54,120 nucleotides of DNA from Parvularcula sp038745625 (GCA_038745625.1 JBCDLG010000008.1:1-54120); one strand, 5' to 3'; positions 41,418 through 50,130 are shown, counted from the first letter of the stretch. Numbers and translations are program-made. The notes: a model not told the origin generated them from the sequence alone.

Positions 41418-41960
41418 ATGACCACGATCTTAGCTGTCCGCCGCAATGGGTATATTGCTGTTGGGGGCGACGGCCAGGTCTCGATGGACAAGACCGTCTC
41501 CAAGAACGATGCGCGCAAGGTGCGCCGCCTTGCCGGGGGCAGGGTGATCGCGGGTTTCGCAGGCCGCACCGCCGATGCCTTCGCGCTGCTTGAGCGGCTC
41601 GAGGCTAAGCTTGAGCAATACCCCACGCAACTGACCCGCGCCTGTGTCGAGCTCGCCAAGGACTGGCGCACCGACCGCGCGTTGCGCCAGCTTGAGGCGC
41701 TGATGATCGTTGCTGACAAGGAGACGACGTTGATGCTGTCAGGCCTCGGCGACGTGATCGAGCCCGAAGCACTCGACGAAGGCGGGGTGATCGCGATCGG
41801 CTCGGGCGGGAACTACGCCCATGCGGCCGCGTTGGCGCTGTTGCAGAACACCGGCCTCAATGCCGAGGAGATCGTGCGGGAAGGTATGGCGATCGCCGCC
41901 AAGATCTGTGTGTTCACGAACGACCACCTGACGGTCGAGACGCTCGACAGCGCCCATTGA
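41418..41960 (+). CDS. hslV: ATP-dependent protease peptidase subunit HslV
   Basis: HslV is the proteasome-related peptidase of the HslUV complex. The 180-residue protein begins MTTILAVRRNG, so Thr2 becomes the N-terminal catalytic threonine after Met removal, and it keeps VGGDGQVSMDKT, KVRRLAGGRVIAGFAG and GSGGNYAHAAALAL. It is preceded by AAAGGAGTGCTACCG. It normally stands next to hslU; here hslU lies 1.4 kb away past an SDR gene and a DUF2809 gene on the two strands. The gene ends adjacent to the convergent SDR. Confidence 0.98.
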   Translation: MTTILAVRRNGYIAVGGDGQVSMDKTVSKNDARKVRRLAGGRVIAGFAGRTADAFALLERLEAKLEQYPTQLTRACVELAKDWRTDRALRQLEALMIVADKETTLMLSGLGDVIEPEALDEGGVIAIGSGGNYAHAAALALLQNTGLNAEEIVREGMAIAAKICVFTNDHLTVETLDSAH

Positions 41961-42800
41961 TTAGCTGTCTGTGCTGAGCCGGGTGAGGACTTGTTCCTGG
42001 ACGGATGGATCCAAGACAAGTTTAGGCGGTGTCTTCTCTTTACCGCCGGCGACGAAAATCCCCGTCTTGCCGCCGAGCGCATCGGGGTCGGCGGCATTGA
42101 CGATCTTCAGGGCGTTTTTGTCAGCCTTCGCGAACAGAAGCGGCGCAAGCCAGCGGAGTACGGTGGGCATGCCGTCACCGCGCTGGATCATCGGTGTCAT
42201 CGTTGCGCCCGGATCAATGGAACGGATCAGAATGTTGTCTGATTTGAGGTCCGCCGCCATGCCAGCCCCCATCACTGTCAGCGCCACCTTCGAGGTGGAA
42301 TAAGCACCCATCAGTCCACCAATGGTCGGGGGATTGGGCAAGGTGGCAACGTCAAGCGACTTCGCTGCGTTGATCGCGCTTGATGACATCGTCACCACCA
42401 TCGTGGGCGGCGCCCCATCGGCACGTTTGAGCAGCGGGCGGAGCGCCTGGGTGAGAACATAGGGCGCCAGGGTGTTGACCGCATAGTGGGACTCATAACC
42501 CTGGGTTGACATCACGCGGTCAGCCGTCAGCACACCGGAGATGTTGTAAAGGGCATCAATCGGCTCGGCCTTTTCAAGCAGAACCTTGGCTGCGTTGGCG
42601 ATACTGTCCGTGTCCATCAGATCAGCGACGATGCTGGCGGCCTGCAGCCCAGGAAAGGTGTCCTTGAGCTCCTGCACCTGCGTGTCGGATTTCTCTGCCG
42701 ATCTGTTGATCAGGGTGAGGGCCCAGCCCCTTTCGGCAAGAATGCGGGCAATCTCGGCGCCAATGCCGCCGGTGGAACCTGTGATGACTGCATGGGGCAT
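41961..42800 (-). CDS. Short-chain dehydrogenase/reductase
   Basis: The 279-residue protein has the Rossmann start HAVITGSTGGIGAEIARIL, ALYNISGVL in place of the usual NNAG, the catalytic serine in VVTMSSSAI, and the YxxxK pair in MGAYSTSKVAL. The ISG replacement for NNAG is atypical, and the substrate is unknown. It ends right against the hslV stop and separates hslV from hslU, an insertion relative to the usual hslVU order. The ATG at 42800 has GGAGATGCG ten bases upstream. Confidence 0.88.
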   Translation of the reverse strand: MPHAVITGSTGGIGAEIARILAERGWALTLINRSAEKSDTQVQELKDTFPGLQAASIVADLMDTDSIANAAKVLLEKAEPIDALYNISGVLTADRVMSTQGYESHYAVNTLAPYVLTQALRPLLKRADGAPPTMVVTMSSSAINAAKSLDVATLPNPPTIGGLMGAYSTSKVALTVMGAGMAADLKSDNILIRSIDPGATMTPMIQRGDGMPTVLRWLAPLLFAKADKNALKIVNAADPDALGGKTGIFVAGGKEKTPPKLVLDPSVQEQVLTRLSTDS

Positions 42801-42943
42801 AGAAACGCATCTCCAATGAACACCTAGCGCTACGGGTGGTCGGTGGATCAGCAAGGACTGGGAATGCCACATCGCAGTCCTTAAGTGTCCGGTCGTCGCC
42901 TCAGCTTTGCGCTGGCCTGGACACAGATCGGAGAGCGAGACCG

Positions 42944-43321
42944 GTGAGCATGCGCACCCGCATCGGCTATCTTGCGGCTGCCGCGGCGCTCTTTGCCGTG
43001 CTGGCGTTTATCGCCCTTCGCGTTGAGGGCGGGGTCATCCGGACCCATGGCGGCGATCTCTTGGTTGTCGTCTGGCTCTACCTCTTGGCGCGGGCGACTT
43101 TTTTTGCGTCACCATGGGTCATGGCGACCGGCGTCGTCGCTCTAGCTTTTTTGATTGAGCTAGGGCAGGGCGTTGCGCTGATTGAGCGGCTGGGGCTCGG
43201 CGGAGCCACGGCTGCAGAACTGGCGCTGGGGCGCCATTTCGATCCTTTGGATTTGCTTGCTTACGCCCTTGGCGGCGCGGCGGCCTACGGGGCTGACCGG
43301 TGCGTCCTTGGGCGGTCTTAA
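42944..43321 (+). CDS. DUF2809 membrane protein
   Basis: The 125-residue product has four hydrophobic segments and the DUF2809 pattern: an N-terminal RTRIGYLAAAAALFAV, VIRTHGGDLLVVVWLYLLAR (GD in the first loop), then a glutamate-containing LIELGQGVALIE region and a C-terminal DLLAYALGGAAAY helix. The function of the family is not known. GTG 42944 is preceded by GGAGAGCGAG; ATG 42950 is possible. It ends 11 bp before hslU and may be co-transcribed with it. Confidence 0.75.
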   Translation: MSMRTRIGYLAAAAALFAVLAFIALRVEGGVIRTHGGDLLVVVWLYLLARATFFASPWVMATGVVALAFLIELGQGVALIERLGLGGATAAELALGRHFDPLDLLAYALGGAAAYGADRCVLGRS

Positions 43322-43332
43322 CGGAGCTATTG

Positions 43333-44637
43333 ATGAGTGATTTGACCCCCCGTGAGATTGTGTCCGAGCTTGATCGGTTCATCATTGGGCAGAAGGATGC
43401 CAAGCGCGCGGTCGCCGTCGCCCTTCGCAACCGTTGGCGTCGACGTCAGCTCGATGGTCAGCTCAAAGATGAAGTGACGCCCAAGAACATCCTGATGATT
43501 GGCCCCACGGGTGTCGGCAAGACAGAGATTTCTCGCCGCCTCGCCAAACTTGTCGGTGCGCCTTTCGTCAAAGTGGAAGCGACCAAGTTCACCGAGGTCG
43601 GCTATGTCGGTCGTGACGTTGATTCGATCGTTCGGGACCTGATGGAGGTTTCGCTGCAGCTGGTGCGGGAGCGGCGGCGGGAGGAGGTGCGCGCGCGGGC
43701 GCAGGACGCAGCTGAAAGCCGCGTGCTCGACGCGTTGGTCGGAGAGAACGCTGGCGATGCCACGCGGGAGAGCTTCCGGAAAAAACTGCGCGATGGGCTT
43801 CTTGATGACAAAGAGGTCGAGATCGACATCGCGGCCCAGCCCAACATGCCGAGCTTTGACATCCCCGGCATGCCCGGCGGCTCGGTCGGCATGATCAACC
43901 TCACCGATATGATGAAGGGTGCTTTTGGCGGGCAGACCGCGCGCAAGACGATGCTGGTGAAAGATGCCTACAAGCCGCTGATCGAAGAGGAGAGCGACAA
44001 GCTTCTCGACGATGAGAAGATCAACGCGGAAGCGCTTGAGGCGGTCGAGAATGACGGCATCGTCTTCCTTGATGAGATCGACAAGGTGGCAAAATCCTCT
44101 GAGCGCGGCTCGGGCGATGTCAGCCGCGAGGGCGTGCAGCGGGATCTCCTGCCGTTGATCGAGGGCTCGGTGGTGCCGACCAAGCATGGCTCGGTGAAGA
44201 CTGACCACATCCTCTTCATTGCGTCAGGCGCTTTCCATTTGGCCAAGCCCTCTGACCTGTTGCCGGAGCTCCAGGGCCGTTTACCGATCCGGGTCGAGCT
44301 CAGCTCGCTCACCCGCGACGACTTCCGGGCGATCCTCACCGACACCGAAGCCAGCCTTTTGCGCCAATATGAGGCGCTGATCGGGGCTGAGGGCGTAACC
44401 CTGGAGTTCACCGAAGACGGGATCGATGCCCTCGCTGACATGGCGGCGCGGGTGAATGAGCGGGTTGAGAACATTGGGGCCCGGCGTCTCTCGACAATCC
44501 TCGAGCGGGTTTTGGAGGAGATCAGCTTTGCAGCGCCTGATCGCTCCGGCGATGTGATCGCTATCGACCGGGCTTATGTGGAAGAGGCGCTTGAAGGTCT
44601 CGCCGGCGATCAAGACCTCTCCAAATTCATCCTCTGA
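43333..44637 (+). CDS. hslU: ATP-dependent protease ATPase subunit HslU
   Basis: HslU is the AAA+ unfoldase of HslUV. The 434-residue protein has the N-terminal REIVSELDRFIIGQKDAKRAV, Walker A in GPTGVGKTEISRRL, the gate GYVGRDVDSIVRDL, the long intermediate I-domain, Walker B FLDEIDKVAKS, sensor ARRLSTILERVLEEISF, and the conserved C-terminal DLSKFIL tail that activates HslV. ATG 43333 follows GGAGCTATTG. It keeps the standard length; the distance from hslV is unusual. Confidence 0.98.
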   Translation: MSDLTPREIVSELDRFIIGQKDAKRAVAVALRNRWRRRQLDGQLKDEVTPKNILMIGPTGVGKTEISRRLAKLVGAPFVKVEATKFTEVGYVGRDVDSIVRDLMEVSLQLVRERRREEVRARAQDAAESRVLDALVGENAGDATRESFRKKLRDGLLDDKEVEIDIAAQPNMPSFDIPGMPGGSVGMINLTDMMKGAFGGQTARKTMLVKDAYKPLIEEESDKLLDDEKINAEALEAVENDGIVFLDEIDKVAKSSERGSGDVSREGVQRDLLPLIEGSVVPTKHGSVKTDHILFIASGAFHLAKPSDLLPELQGRLPIRVELSSLTRDDFRAILTDTEASLLRQYEALIGAEGVTLEFTEDGIDALADMAARVNERVENIGARRLSTILERVLEEISFAAPDRSGDVIAIDRAYVEEALEGLAGDQDLSKFIL

Positions 44638-44640
44638 ATT

Positions 44641-44665
44641 CCGCCTGGCGCAAATCCCTCAGGCG
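44641..44665 (+). terminator. Weak hairpin after hslU
   Basis: CGCCTG (44642-44647) and CAGGCG (44660-44665) form a 6-bp stem just after the hslU stop, without a T run. A minor transcription end at most. Confidence 0.25.
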
Positions 44666-44697
44666 CGTTAACTTGAACAAAGTTGGAGGGCCGCGCG

Positions 44698-46197
44698 GTG
44701 GGAAATCAGTTCGTCGCATACTTGGATGAGCACCACGGCCTTGGCGCGTGGGTGGCTGAAAACATTGCTGTCGACGTGTTCGAGAACGAGGCCGCTCGGG
44801 TGGATCGCGCGCAGGCGAAAGCGGCTTCCGACGCTGAAGGCCGCAAGGTTGCGACGGCCGAGCACTCCATGGCGCTCAAAGGCCCGTCATCCCGGACCCG
44901 CCGAGGCTTTGGGCAAAAAGCCGAGGCGGCGGCACCCACCCCAACACCATCGAGCAAGCCGCCGAACAGCGCGGCCGGTAGCAAATATAAGACCTGGACC
45001 AGTCCACGTTCGACGGCTGCGGACACCGCAGCCGCGGTGGTTGCAGGCCATGCCCAGGTGGGGGTCTATCCGCTTTACGACTCCAGCAATGGCTTCAATG
45101 TCGACACGCTGAACACCTTGTTGGATTTCCCGCAGGAGATCCTCACAGAGTATGCCGCGAAGAGCAATTTCGTGCTGGCTGTGCCCACAGACCTTATCCA
45201 CCAGGCCGATCAGTCGGGCTTCGCCGATAGTTTTGAGGCCACAAAGGGCACGCGGAGCTTCCAGTGGAACTCTGAAAAGCAGCGGAAGTATCGCAACCGT
45301 GTTGGCGTCATCTACGCGACACCCGATGCGCTGCGCCAATGCGGTGCGGCTGTTGCGGGCTGGAAGGCGAAGGGCGTGGACGTTCGTAGCCTCGCCGATG
45401 GGACTGATGTCTATCGGGAAGGGCTTGAGCGGGCGGCTGAGTTCCTCGATCCGAACCGAGAGATCTCCACGAGCCACGGCGCTGATGGACAGCGCCGCAC
45501 AAGCACGATCAAAGCCGCAAACCACAACACACCCTTGCTCGGTGTGATCATGTCGTTCGACAAGGCGTTCCATAGCGGCCATTTCGCGGCGGACAGCGAC
45601 TATCAGCTGCTCGAGACTGACCTGATTGGCGCTGATCCCGTGGAAACGGTCTTTGTCGCCACGCAGCGGGCTCCAGCTGAGTCCGATGTCCGTCGTCACG
45701 GGGCCTCCGCTGACTTCGAGATTCTGCACGGCGTTCTGGCGAAGCGGCCGAGCGGATCGGGCCAGAGCGACGCGGCCCCGCGTCTGGCGAGATCTGCGTC
45801 AGGCGTGGAAACGGTTGGTGGCCCTTGGGACTATGCGCGGATCCTCTATTCGATCCCGACCGTCGACAAGGACGCTGCCGATCCTTCCGAGGTTCTGAAG
45901 CGGTTGGCCGAGCAAAACCTCAGCTACCGCACAGTGACCCTCGAAGCCCGTAAAGGTCGCCCGATGGTCATCGCGATTGATGTCCCTGCGGGGATGCAGG
46001 CGAAACTCAAGCCAGTGATGCGGGCGGTCCACCGGCTGCCGCAGGTCACGCGCCTCGGCGTTTTTCCAGCAACCAGTCCCATGGTCGTGCTGGAGGAGCG
46101 CCCCAAAGCACCCATCGACTCGCGGCTCAAAGTGGCCGTGTTCGGCGGCTTGGCGATCCTCGCCAGCGCGGTCGCCGTGGCGGCAGCGATCGGGTAG
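44698..46197 (+). CDS. Divergent prephenate-dehydratase-like protein with C-terminal membrane anchor
   Basis: The 499-residue product has an unusual order. An N-terminal charged region is followed by a proline/serine-rich linker (about 85-100). A region resembling a prephenate dehydratase domain comes next (VGVYPLYDSSNGFNVDTL, later GVIYATPDALRQCGAAVAG), then an ACT-like segment (about 380-450, WDYARILYSIPT onwards) and a single transmembrane helix at the very end (VAVFGGLAILASAVAVAAAIG). The normal TRF motif of PheA is not seen, so it may be non-catalytic. GTG 44698 follows GGAGGGCCGCGCG. No partner gene is close. Confidence 0.5.
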   Translation: MGNQFVAYLDEHHGLGAWVAENIAVDVFENEAARVDRAQAKAASDAEGRKVATAEHSMALKGPSSRTRRGFGQKAEAAAPTPTPSSKPPNSAAGSKYKTWTSPRSTAADTAAAVVAGHAQVGVYPLYDSSNGFNVDTLNTLLDFPQEILTEYAAKSNFVLAVPTDLIHQADQSGFADSFEATKGTRSFQWNSEKQRKYRNRVGVIYATPDALRQCGAAVAGWKAKGVDVRSLADGTDVYREGLERAAEFLDPNREISTSHGADGQRRTSTIKAANHNTPLLGVIMSFDKAFHSGHFAADSDYQLLETDLIGADPVETVFVATQRAPAESDVRRHGASADFEILHGVLAKRPSGSGQSDAAPRLARSASGVETVGGPWDYARILYSIPTVDKDAADPSEVLKRLAEQNLSYRTVTLEARKGRPMVIAIDVPAGMQAKLKPVMRAVHRLPQVTRLGVFPATSPMVVLEERPKAPIDSRLKVAVFGGLAILASAVAVAAAIG

Positions 46198-46209
46198 GCC
46201 GCTTAGCGA

Positions 46210-46896
46210 CTAGGCGGTCGTCGTCGGCAGCACGAAACCGTAGATTGAGACGAAGTGGCAGACGCTGCCGGCGAGTACGAACACGTGGAAAATGGCGTGC
46301 GTGTACATGCGTGACTTCCACGCGAAGAACCCAGCCCCAACCGTGAAGCAGAGCCCGCCAGCGACCAGCCACAAAAATCCCGCGAGCGGCAAATTGGTGA
46401 ACAGCGGCCAGATCACAAAGATCGCGAGCCACCCCATGCCGACATAGCCAGCGAGGCTGATCCAATCATATTTGCGGATGCTCGAGACATAATGGGCCAC
46501 GAATTTGAGCGTGATGCCCACGGCTGCCAGACCCCAAACAGTGATCAGGATCGCTGTGCCTGACACCGTCGGCAGGGTGATTAGCGCAAAAGGCGTGTAG
46601 GAACCCGCGATCTTCACGTAGATTGCGGCGTGATCGACCACTTCCAAGAAGGGCTGGAAGGGCGAGCGGAACGCCGCGTGGTAAACGGTCGATGCGAGAT
46701 AGAGCAGCACCGCCGAGCCGCCATAGATCGAGACGGCGGTCACCTCCATCGCCCCGCCGGACATCGTTGCCTTCAAGACCAAGAAGACCAGCGCAATGGC
46801 TGCGAGGACGATGCCGATCCCATGGGTTGCTGCGTGCCAGATCTCTTCGGCAGCGGTATGGGCGCGTTCTGCGGCGTTGGAGAAATCGATCGTCAT
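46210..46896 (-). CDS. trhA: Hemolysin III/TrhA-family membrane protein
   Basis: The 228-residue protein has the seven-helix PAQR-like layout of the hemolysin III family: the start EEIWHAATHGIGIVLAAIAL, AVLLYLASTVYHAAF, a DHAAIYVKIAGSYTPFALI motif typical of the family, and a C-terminal THAIFHVFVLAGSVCHFVSIY. Histidines in the last two helices and DHAAI may bind metal as in PAQR receptors. Members are hydrolase-like or membrane-energetics proteins in bacteria. ATG 46896 is used. It converges on the divergent prephenate-dehydratase-like gene. Confidence 0.92.
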   Translation of the reverse strand: MTIDFSNAAERAHTAAEEIWHAATHGIGIVLAAIALVFLVLKATMSGGAMEVTAVSIYGGSAVLLYLASTVYHAAFRSPFQPFLEVVDHAAIYVKIAGSYTPFALITLPTVSGTAILITVWGLAAVGITLKFVAHYVSSIRKYDWISLAGYVGMGWLAIFVIWPLFTNLPLAGFLWLVAGGLCFTVGAGFFAWKSRMYTHAIFHVFVLAGSVCHFVSIYGFVLPTTTA

Positions 46897-47014
46897 GGTG
46901 AACAGGCTAGCACGAATTGTTCCAACAAGGTCTGACGTCGGCATTTCTTGCTGTTCACAGTCGGTAAGCTTAGCCTTCAATAAAATCCAATAGAATGAAC
47001 GGACGGGGGAGCCG

Positions 47015-48970
47015 ATGATCCGGATCACAGCATGGTTAATGGCGCTTGTTGCGCTGATGGGTGCAGCGACAGCCCAGGAGATCGCCGAGCAAGCCGAGGC
47101 GGAAGATGACAGCGCCGTCGTCGAAGAGGCGGCTGTTGGACAAGGGGACCGCGCGGCTTTGGCCGCGGATCTTGAGGCGTTCATCGATGGGCTGATGGCG
47201 AGCTACCAGGCAACCTTCCGTGTGCCGGGCTACGGTCTCAGTGTGGTCGACGGCAGCGGCACGCTTCTCGCCAAGGGCTATGGTCTTGCCGATGCCGAGG
47301 CCGGTACGCCGGTCGTCCCTGACGGCACGCGTTTCCACGTGGCCTCGATCTCCAAGACCTTTGTCTGGACCGCAGCAATGATGCTGGTCGATCGCGGGCT
47401 TTTGGATCTCGACAAAGACGTCAACGTCTATCTCAAATCGATCCAGATGCCCGGCCGTGATCGTCCCCTAACGATGAACGACCTCATGGCGCACAAGGGC
47501 GGGTTTGAGGACGGGTTCGATATCTTCTCGACCAAGATTGATGAGCTCTCCTTGATCGACGCGATGACGGCGAGCCAGCCCGATCAGATCTATCCGCGCG
47601 GCGAGACCGTCGCCTACTCCAACTGGGGCACCAATCTGGCGGCGATCATCGTCGCGGATATTGCTGATGTGCCCTATTCAGAATTTCTGTTTACGGAGAT
47701 CCTGGAACCTCTCGGGATGACCGGCACGGCGCTCGGTACTACGGGCGAGGCTTTCGTCGCGATCCCTGCATCCAAGAACTACGGCGTGACGCCCTTTGGT
47801 CCTGAAGAGCAGGGTCAAATCGAGATGAAGAACTTCGCCCCGATCGGCGGGATGACCATCACGCCGGCGGATATGGGACGGTGGATGCGGTTTCATCTCG
47901 GCCGCGGTGAGCTTGATGGCGTGCGGCTCTTGAGCGAGGAGACCTATGCGTTGATGCGGGAGCGCGCCTTTGACGGCAATCCGCTCGGCTCCGATATCGC
48001 GCACGGTTTCATGGATAGTCCCTATCGTAGCATCCGCATTTATGGGCATGACGGATCGATCAACTCTGTCTTCTCGACCATGGTGATTGCGCCGGATCTC
48101 GATCTTGCTGTTTTCCTCACCCAGAACAGCCATGCGACCTACACACCCATCGGGCATGTGCCGCGGCTGGTGATCGACCGTGTGTTGACGGCCCGCGGCT
48201 TCCCCGACACTGAGATCGCCGATGATGCGCCGACCGGCGAGGCGGCGACCGAGGCGGCTGAAGAGCTCGCAGGCCGCTACGTTTCCAGCCGCCGCCCGGT
48301 GCGCGGCTATGAGCGTCTTTTTGGCGGCATCTTCCAAAGCAAGGTCTCTGCAAAGGATGGCGCGGTGTCCCTCGACCCGGAAAGAAGTCCTTACACGCCG
48401 ATTGCGCCTGACGTCTGGGAGAATGCGCAAGGCACGCGGATGCAGGTTCTTCGCTTTGAGGACGGCACGATGCGTGGACTGATCGTCGGCGGATCGGCGG
48501 TTATGTTACCGGTAACCCTGGCGACCGACATTTTTCTCTTGGCGGGCGCCTATGGCCTCACCGTTGTCTTCCTGGTGACGACTTATCTGGGACTTTGGCG
48601 GCGTTGGGGTCGCGGCGATGGCGAAGCCACGGCCGTTGGCCGGGCCCTTTCGCTTCTCGCCCTCGCGTCGGTCATCCCGATGACCCTGCTGGGCGCCGCA
48701 ATGGTCAAGGTGGGCGAGATTATGAGCGAGCCTTACGGCGAGCTTTTTGCCGACTACCCCCCGGCGGAGGTCATTAGTCTCGTCACGATGGGAAGCGTGG
48801 TCATGGTCACCGGCGCTGTGCTTCTTTTCAGCATCGGCCCCGCCTGGGCCTCGTCCGGCTGGTCGATCTGGCGCAAGTTGCATCACACCGCTCTTGGCCT
48901 TGCCTATGGATCCTTAGGCGTCGGCCTTGTCCAATGGGGCGTCGCGTTCAGCAGCGTCACCATCGGGTAG
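47015..48970 (+). CDS. Serine hydrolase (beta-lactamase/class C type) with C-terminal membrane helices
   Basis: The 651-residue protein has a signal peptide (MIRITAWLMALVALMGAATAQ), a class C beta-lactamase-type domain with SISKTF (Ser111, Lys114), YSNWGTNLA as the second motif, and HDGSINSVF as the third, and three or four C-terminal transmembrane helices (about 500-640). Similar proteins act as D-alanyl or peptide esterases of unknown substrate. A beta-lactamase function is possible but not shown. It starts after GGGGGAGCCG. The long membrane tail is typical of the AmpC-like/Pab87-type branch. Confidence 0.88.
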   Translation: MIRITAWLMALVALMGAATAQEIAEQAEAEDDSAVVEEAAVGQGDRAALAADLEAFIDGLMASYQATFRVPGYGLSVVDGSGTLLAKGYGLADAEAGTPVVPDGTRFHVASISKTFVWTAAMMLVDRGLLDLDKDVNVYLKSIQMPGRDRPLTMNDLMAHKGGFEDGFDIFSTKIDELSLIDAMTASQPDQIYPRGETVAYSNWGTNLAAIIVADIADVPYSEFLFTEILEPLGMTGTALGTTGEAFVAIPASKNYGVTPFGPEEQGQIEMKNFAPIGGMTITPADMGRWMRFHLGRGELDGVRLLSEETYALMRERAFDGNPLGSDIAHGFMDSPYRSIRIYGHDGSINSVFSTMVIAPDLDLAVFLTQNSHATYTPIGHVPRLVIDRVLTARGFPDTEIADDAPTGEAATEAAEELAGRYVSSRRPVRGYERLFGGIFQSKVSAKDGAVSLDPERSPYTPIAPDVWENAQGTRMQVLRFEDGTMRGLIVGGSAVMLPVTLATDIFLLAGAYGLTVVFLVTTYLGLWRRWGRGDGEATAVGRALSLLALASVIPMTLLGAAMVKVGEIMSEPYGELFADYPPAEVISLVTMGSVVMVTGAVLLFSIGPAWASSGWSIWRKLHHTALGLAYGSLGVGLVQWGVAFSSVTIG

Positions 48971-49050
48971 GGCCAGCAAGTCACCCAAATGTGCTTAATT
49001 TGATCGCAAGATATTGCGGAAAAAAACAAACAGCATACGTTTTTCGTAAC

Positions 49051-49127
49051 TCCCCCGACGTGCGCCCACTGCCTAACGCAGTGGGCCCTCTTCCTGAGAG
49101 GTGCTCGATAGGAGTAGCGTCGGGGGA
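49051..49127. ncRNA. Structured element abutting a DUF3800 gene (candidate DUF3800-associated RNA)
   Basis: A perfect 10-bp closing stem, TCCCCCGACG / CGTCGGGGGA (49051-49060 and 49118-49127), encloses GCCCACTGC-CTAAC-GCAGTGGGC (9-bp stem, 49064-49086), then CCTCT-TCCTG-AGAGG (5-bp stem, 49087-49101), and a weak CTC-GATAG-GAG arm (49104-49114). Such a multi-armed structure is unlikely by chance. On the minus strand it follows the DUF3800 stop at 49131 by three bases and leads to a T-rich run (about 49021-49032). Structured RNAs near DUF3800 genes are a described class (several DUF3800 RNA motifs). The strand of transcription is not certain. A terminator/3'UTR role is the alternative. Confidence 0.55.
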
Positions 49128-49130
49128 CCC

Positions 49131-49874
49131 TCACTTAAGCTGCCTATGCCATATTGTGAATTTGCCTCGTTTTGAGGTGTCTCGCATCGGATCTTCAATT
49201 TTCGCGCTTTCCAGGATGTGCGCAGATAAGTCGGACTTAGCTGGAGAAGCGGTTGCAGCTAGATGATGACCGTTTACTCGAAACGCTAACCCGCCGAGAA
49301 GCAGGTCACAAAGCTGGAGTTGGGGCGTCTTTTTTGAGTTCCGGAGATGAAAACGCCGGAAGGGCAGATATCGGCGGTCGCCCAGTTTCGACGCGCCGGC
49401 GTTGAGTATACCTTGAGTGCGTTCTGGTGGCTGTGAACTCTCGCGATAGTCTGGATAGACATTGAACAGTACACCATCATAATTGCGTCTGAATTTTTGA
49501 ATGACCTGATACAGTTCTTTATTGAAGCCCGTTTCGCGATTTCCTTCGTTGAACTTGCCATTGTCGTACTTCGACATGTCCACAACAATCGAGTGAAAAT
49601 CGAAGGGTTTCGTGTGTGCACGGAAGAAAAGATCGATAACACGTTTATAGGAGGCGAGGTGACGGCGACTCACGCGAGTCCACTTCATCTCCTTCGATAT
49701 TCCTACGTCTGCTTTGATGGCTTCGATACGGTCTCCGAGATCTGCGGCCTTTTCGGTGGGGACAATGATTCCACCAATCAGTAGGAACCGATGTTGTGTT
49801 TGGCTACTTTCGTCGACGTACAGATCGCAGACTGGCAAGTCGTAGAGCAGGGTTTCGGGGCTAGGGCGTTGCAT
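49131..49874 (-). CDS. DUF3800 domain-containing protein
   Basis: The 247-residue protein matches DUF3800: LPVCDLYVDESSQTQHRF with the characteristic DES triad near the start, RFLLIGGIIVPTEKAADL, KMKWTRVSRRH-type basic region, and the late LQLCDLLLGGLAFRVNGHH motif with acidic residues that fits an RNase H-like metal site. The family is of unknown function and is found near mobile elements and defence genes. The gene is moderately AT-richer than the surrounding chromosome. It lies between a structured RNA at its 3' end and an AT-rich gap that runs to tRNA-Met. Confidence 0.88.
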   Translation of the reverse strand: MQRPSPETLLYDLPVCDLYVDESSQTQHRFLLIGGIIVPTEKAADLGDRIEAIKADVGISKEMKWTRVSRRHLASYKRVIDLFFRAHTKPFDFHSIVVDMSKYDNGKFNEGNRETGFNKELYQVIQKFRRNYDGVLFNVYPDYRESSQPPERTQGILNAGASKLGDRRYLPFRRFHLRNSKKTPQLQLCDLLLGGLAFRVNGHHLAATASPAKSDLSAHILESAKIEDPMRDTSKRGKFTIWHRQLK

Positions 49875-50053
49875 CTACCTGCCTAGTGAAATGAGATCCC
49901 AGAATTTCCAATAGGTTGTCTTAAACAGGCAGTGTTTCAGCTCAACAGAAAACCACAAGTTTAGAAGACCGCTTGTTGGCGCTTCGAGCGGCACAAAGCT
50001 CTGACCCACACGGCGGAAATTTCTTAAATAATTGAAATTATTGATAAATTAAA
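49875..50053. other. AT-rich gap between the DUF3800 gene and tRNA-Met
   Basis: No gene is seen. The part next to the tRNA (50023-50053) is a strongly AT-rich run of ATT/AAT repeats. This is where an inserted element would be expected to end against the tRNA 3' end, but no repeat of the tRNA tail was found nearby. Confidence 0.5.
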
Positions 50054-50130
50054 TGGTAGCGGAGGAGGGACTTGAACCCCCGACACGCGGATTATGATTC
50101 CGCTGCTCTAACCAACTGAGCTACTCCGCC
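50054..50130 (-). tRNA. tRNA-Met (CAT anticodon), elongator type
   Basis: On the minus strand the 77 bases form a full cloverleaf: acceptor GGCGGAG against CTCCGCT, D-arm with AGCTCAGTTGGTTAGAGC, anticodon arm GCGGAATCATAATCCGC with CAT, a TTCAAGT T-loop, and an encoded CCA at 50056-50054. CAU also reads as tRNA-Ile2 when modified, but the anticodon-stem and D-arm sequence are those of elongator methionine in alphaproteobacteria. The DUF3800 gene lies about 180 bp beyond its 3' end, a common landing place for mobile genes. Confidence 0.95.

Noticed and set aside
43327..44208. Long antisense open frame inside hslU
   Set aside because: Shadow of a fully conserved gene with no independent motif.
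49051..49127. Possible tRNA because the element is 77 nt with three arms
   Set aside because: The closing stem is 10 bp, one arm is a 9-bp stem with a 5-base loop, and there is no anticodon loop, T-loop or CCA end.
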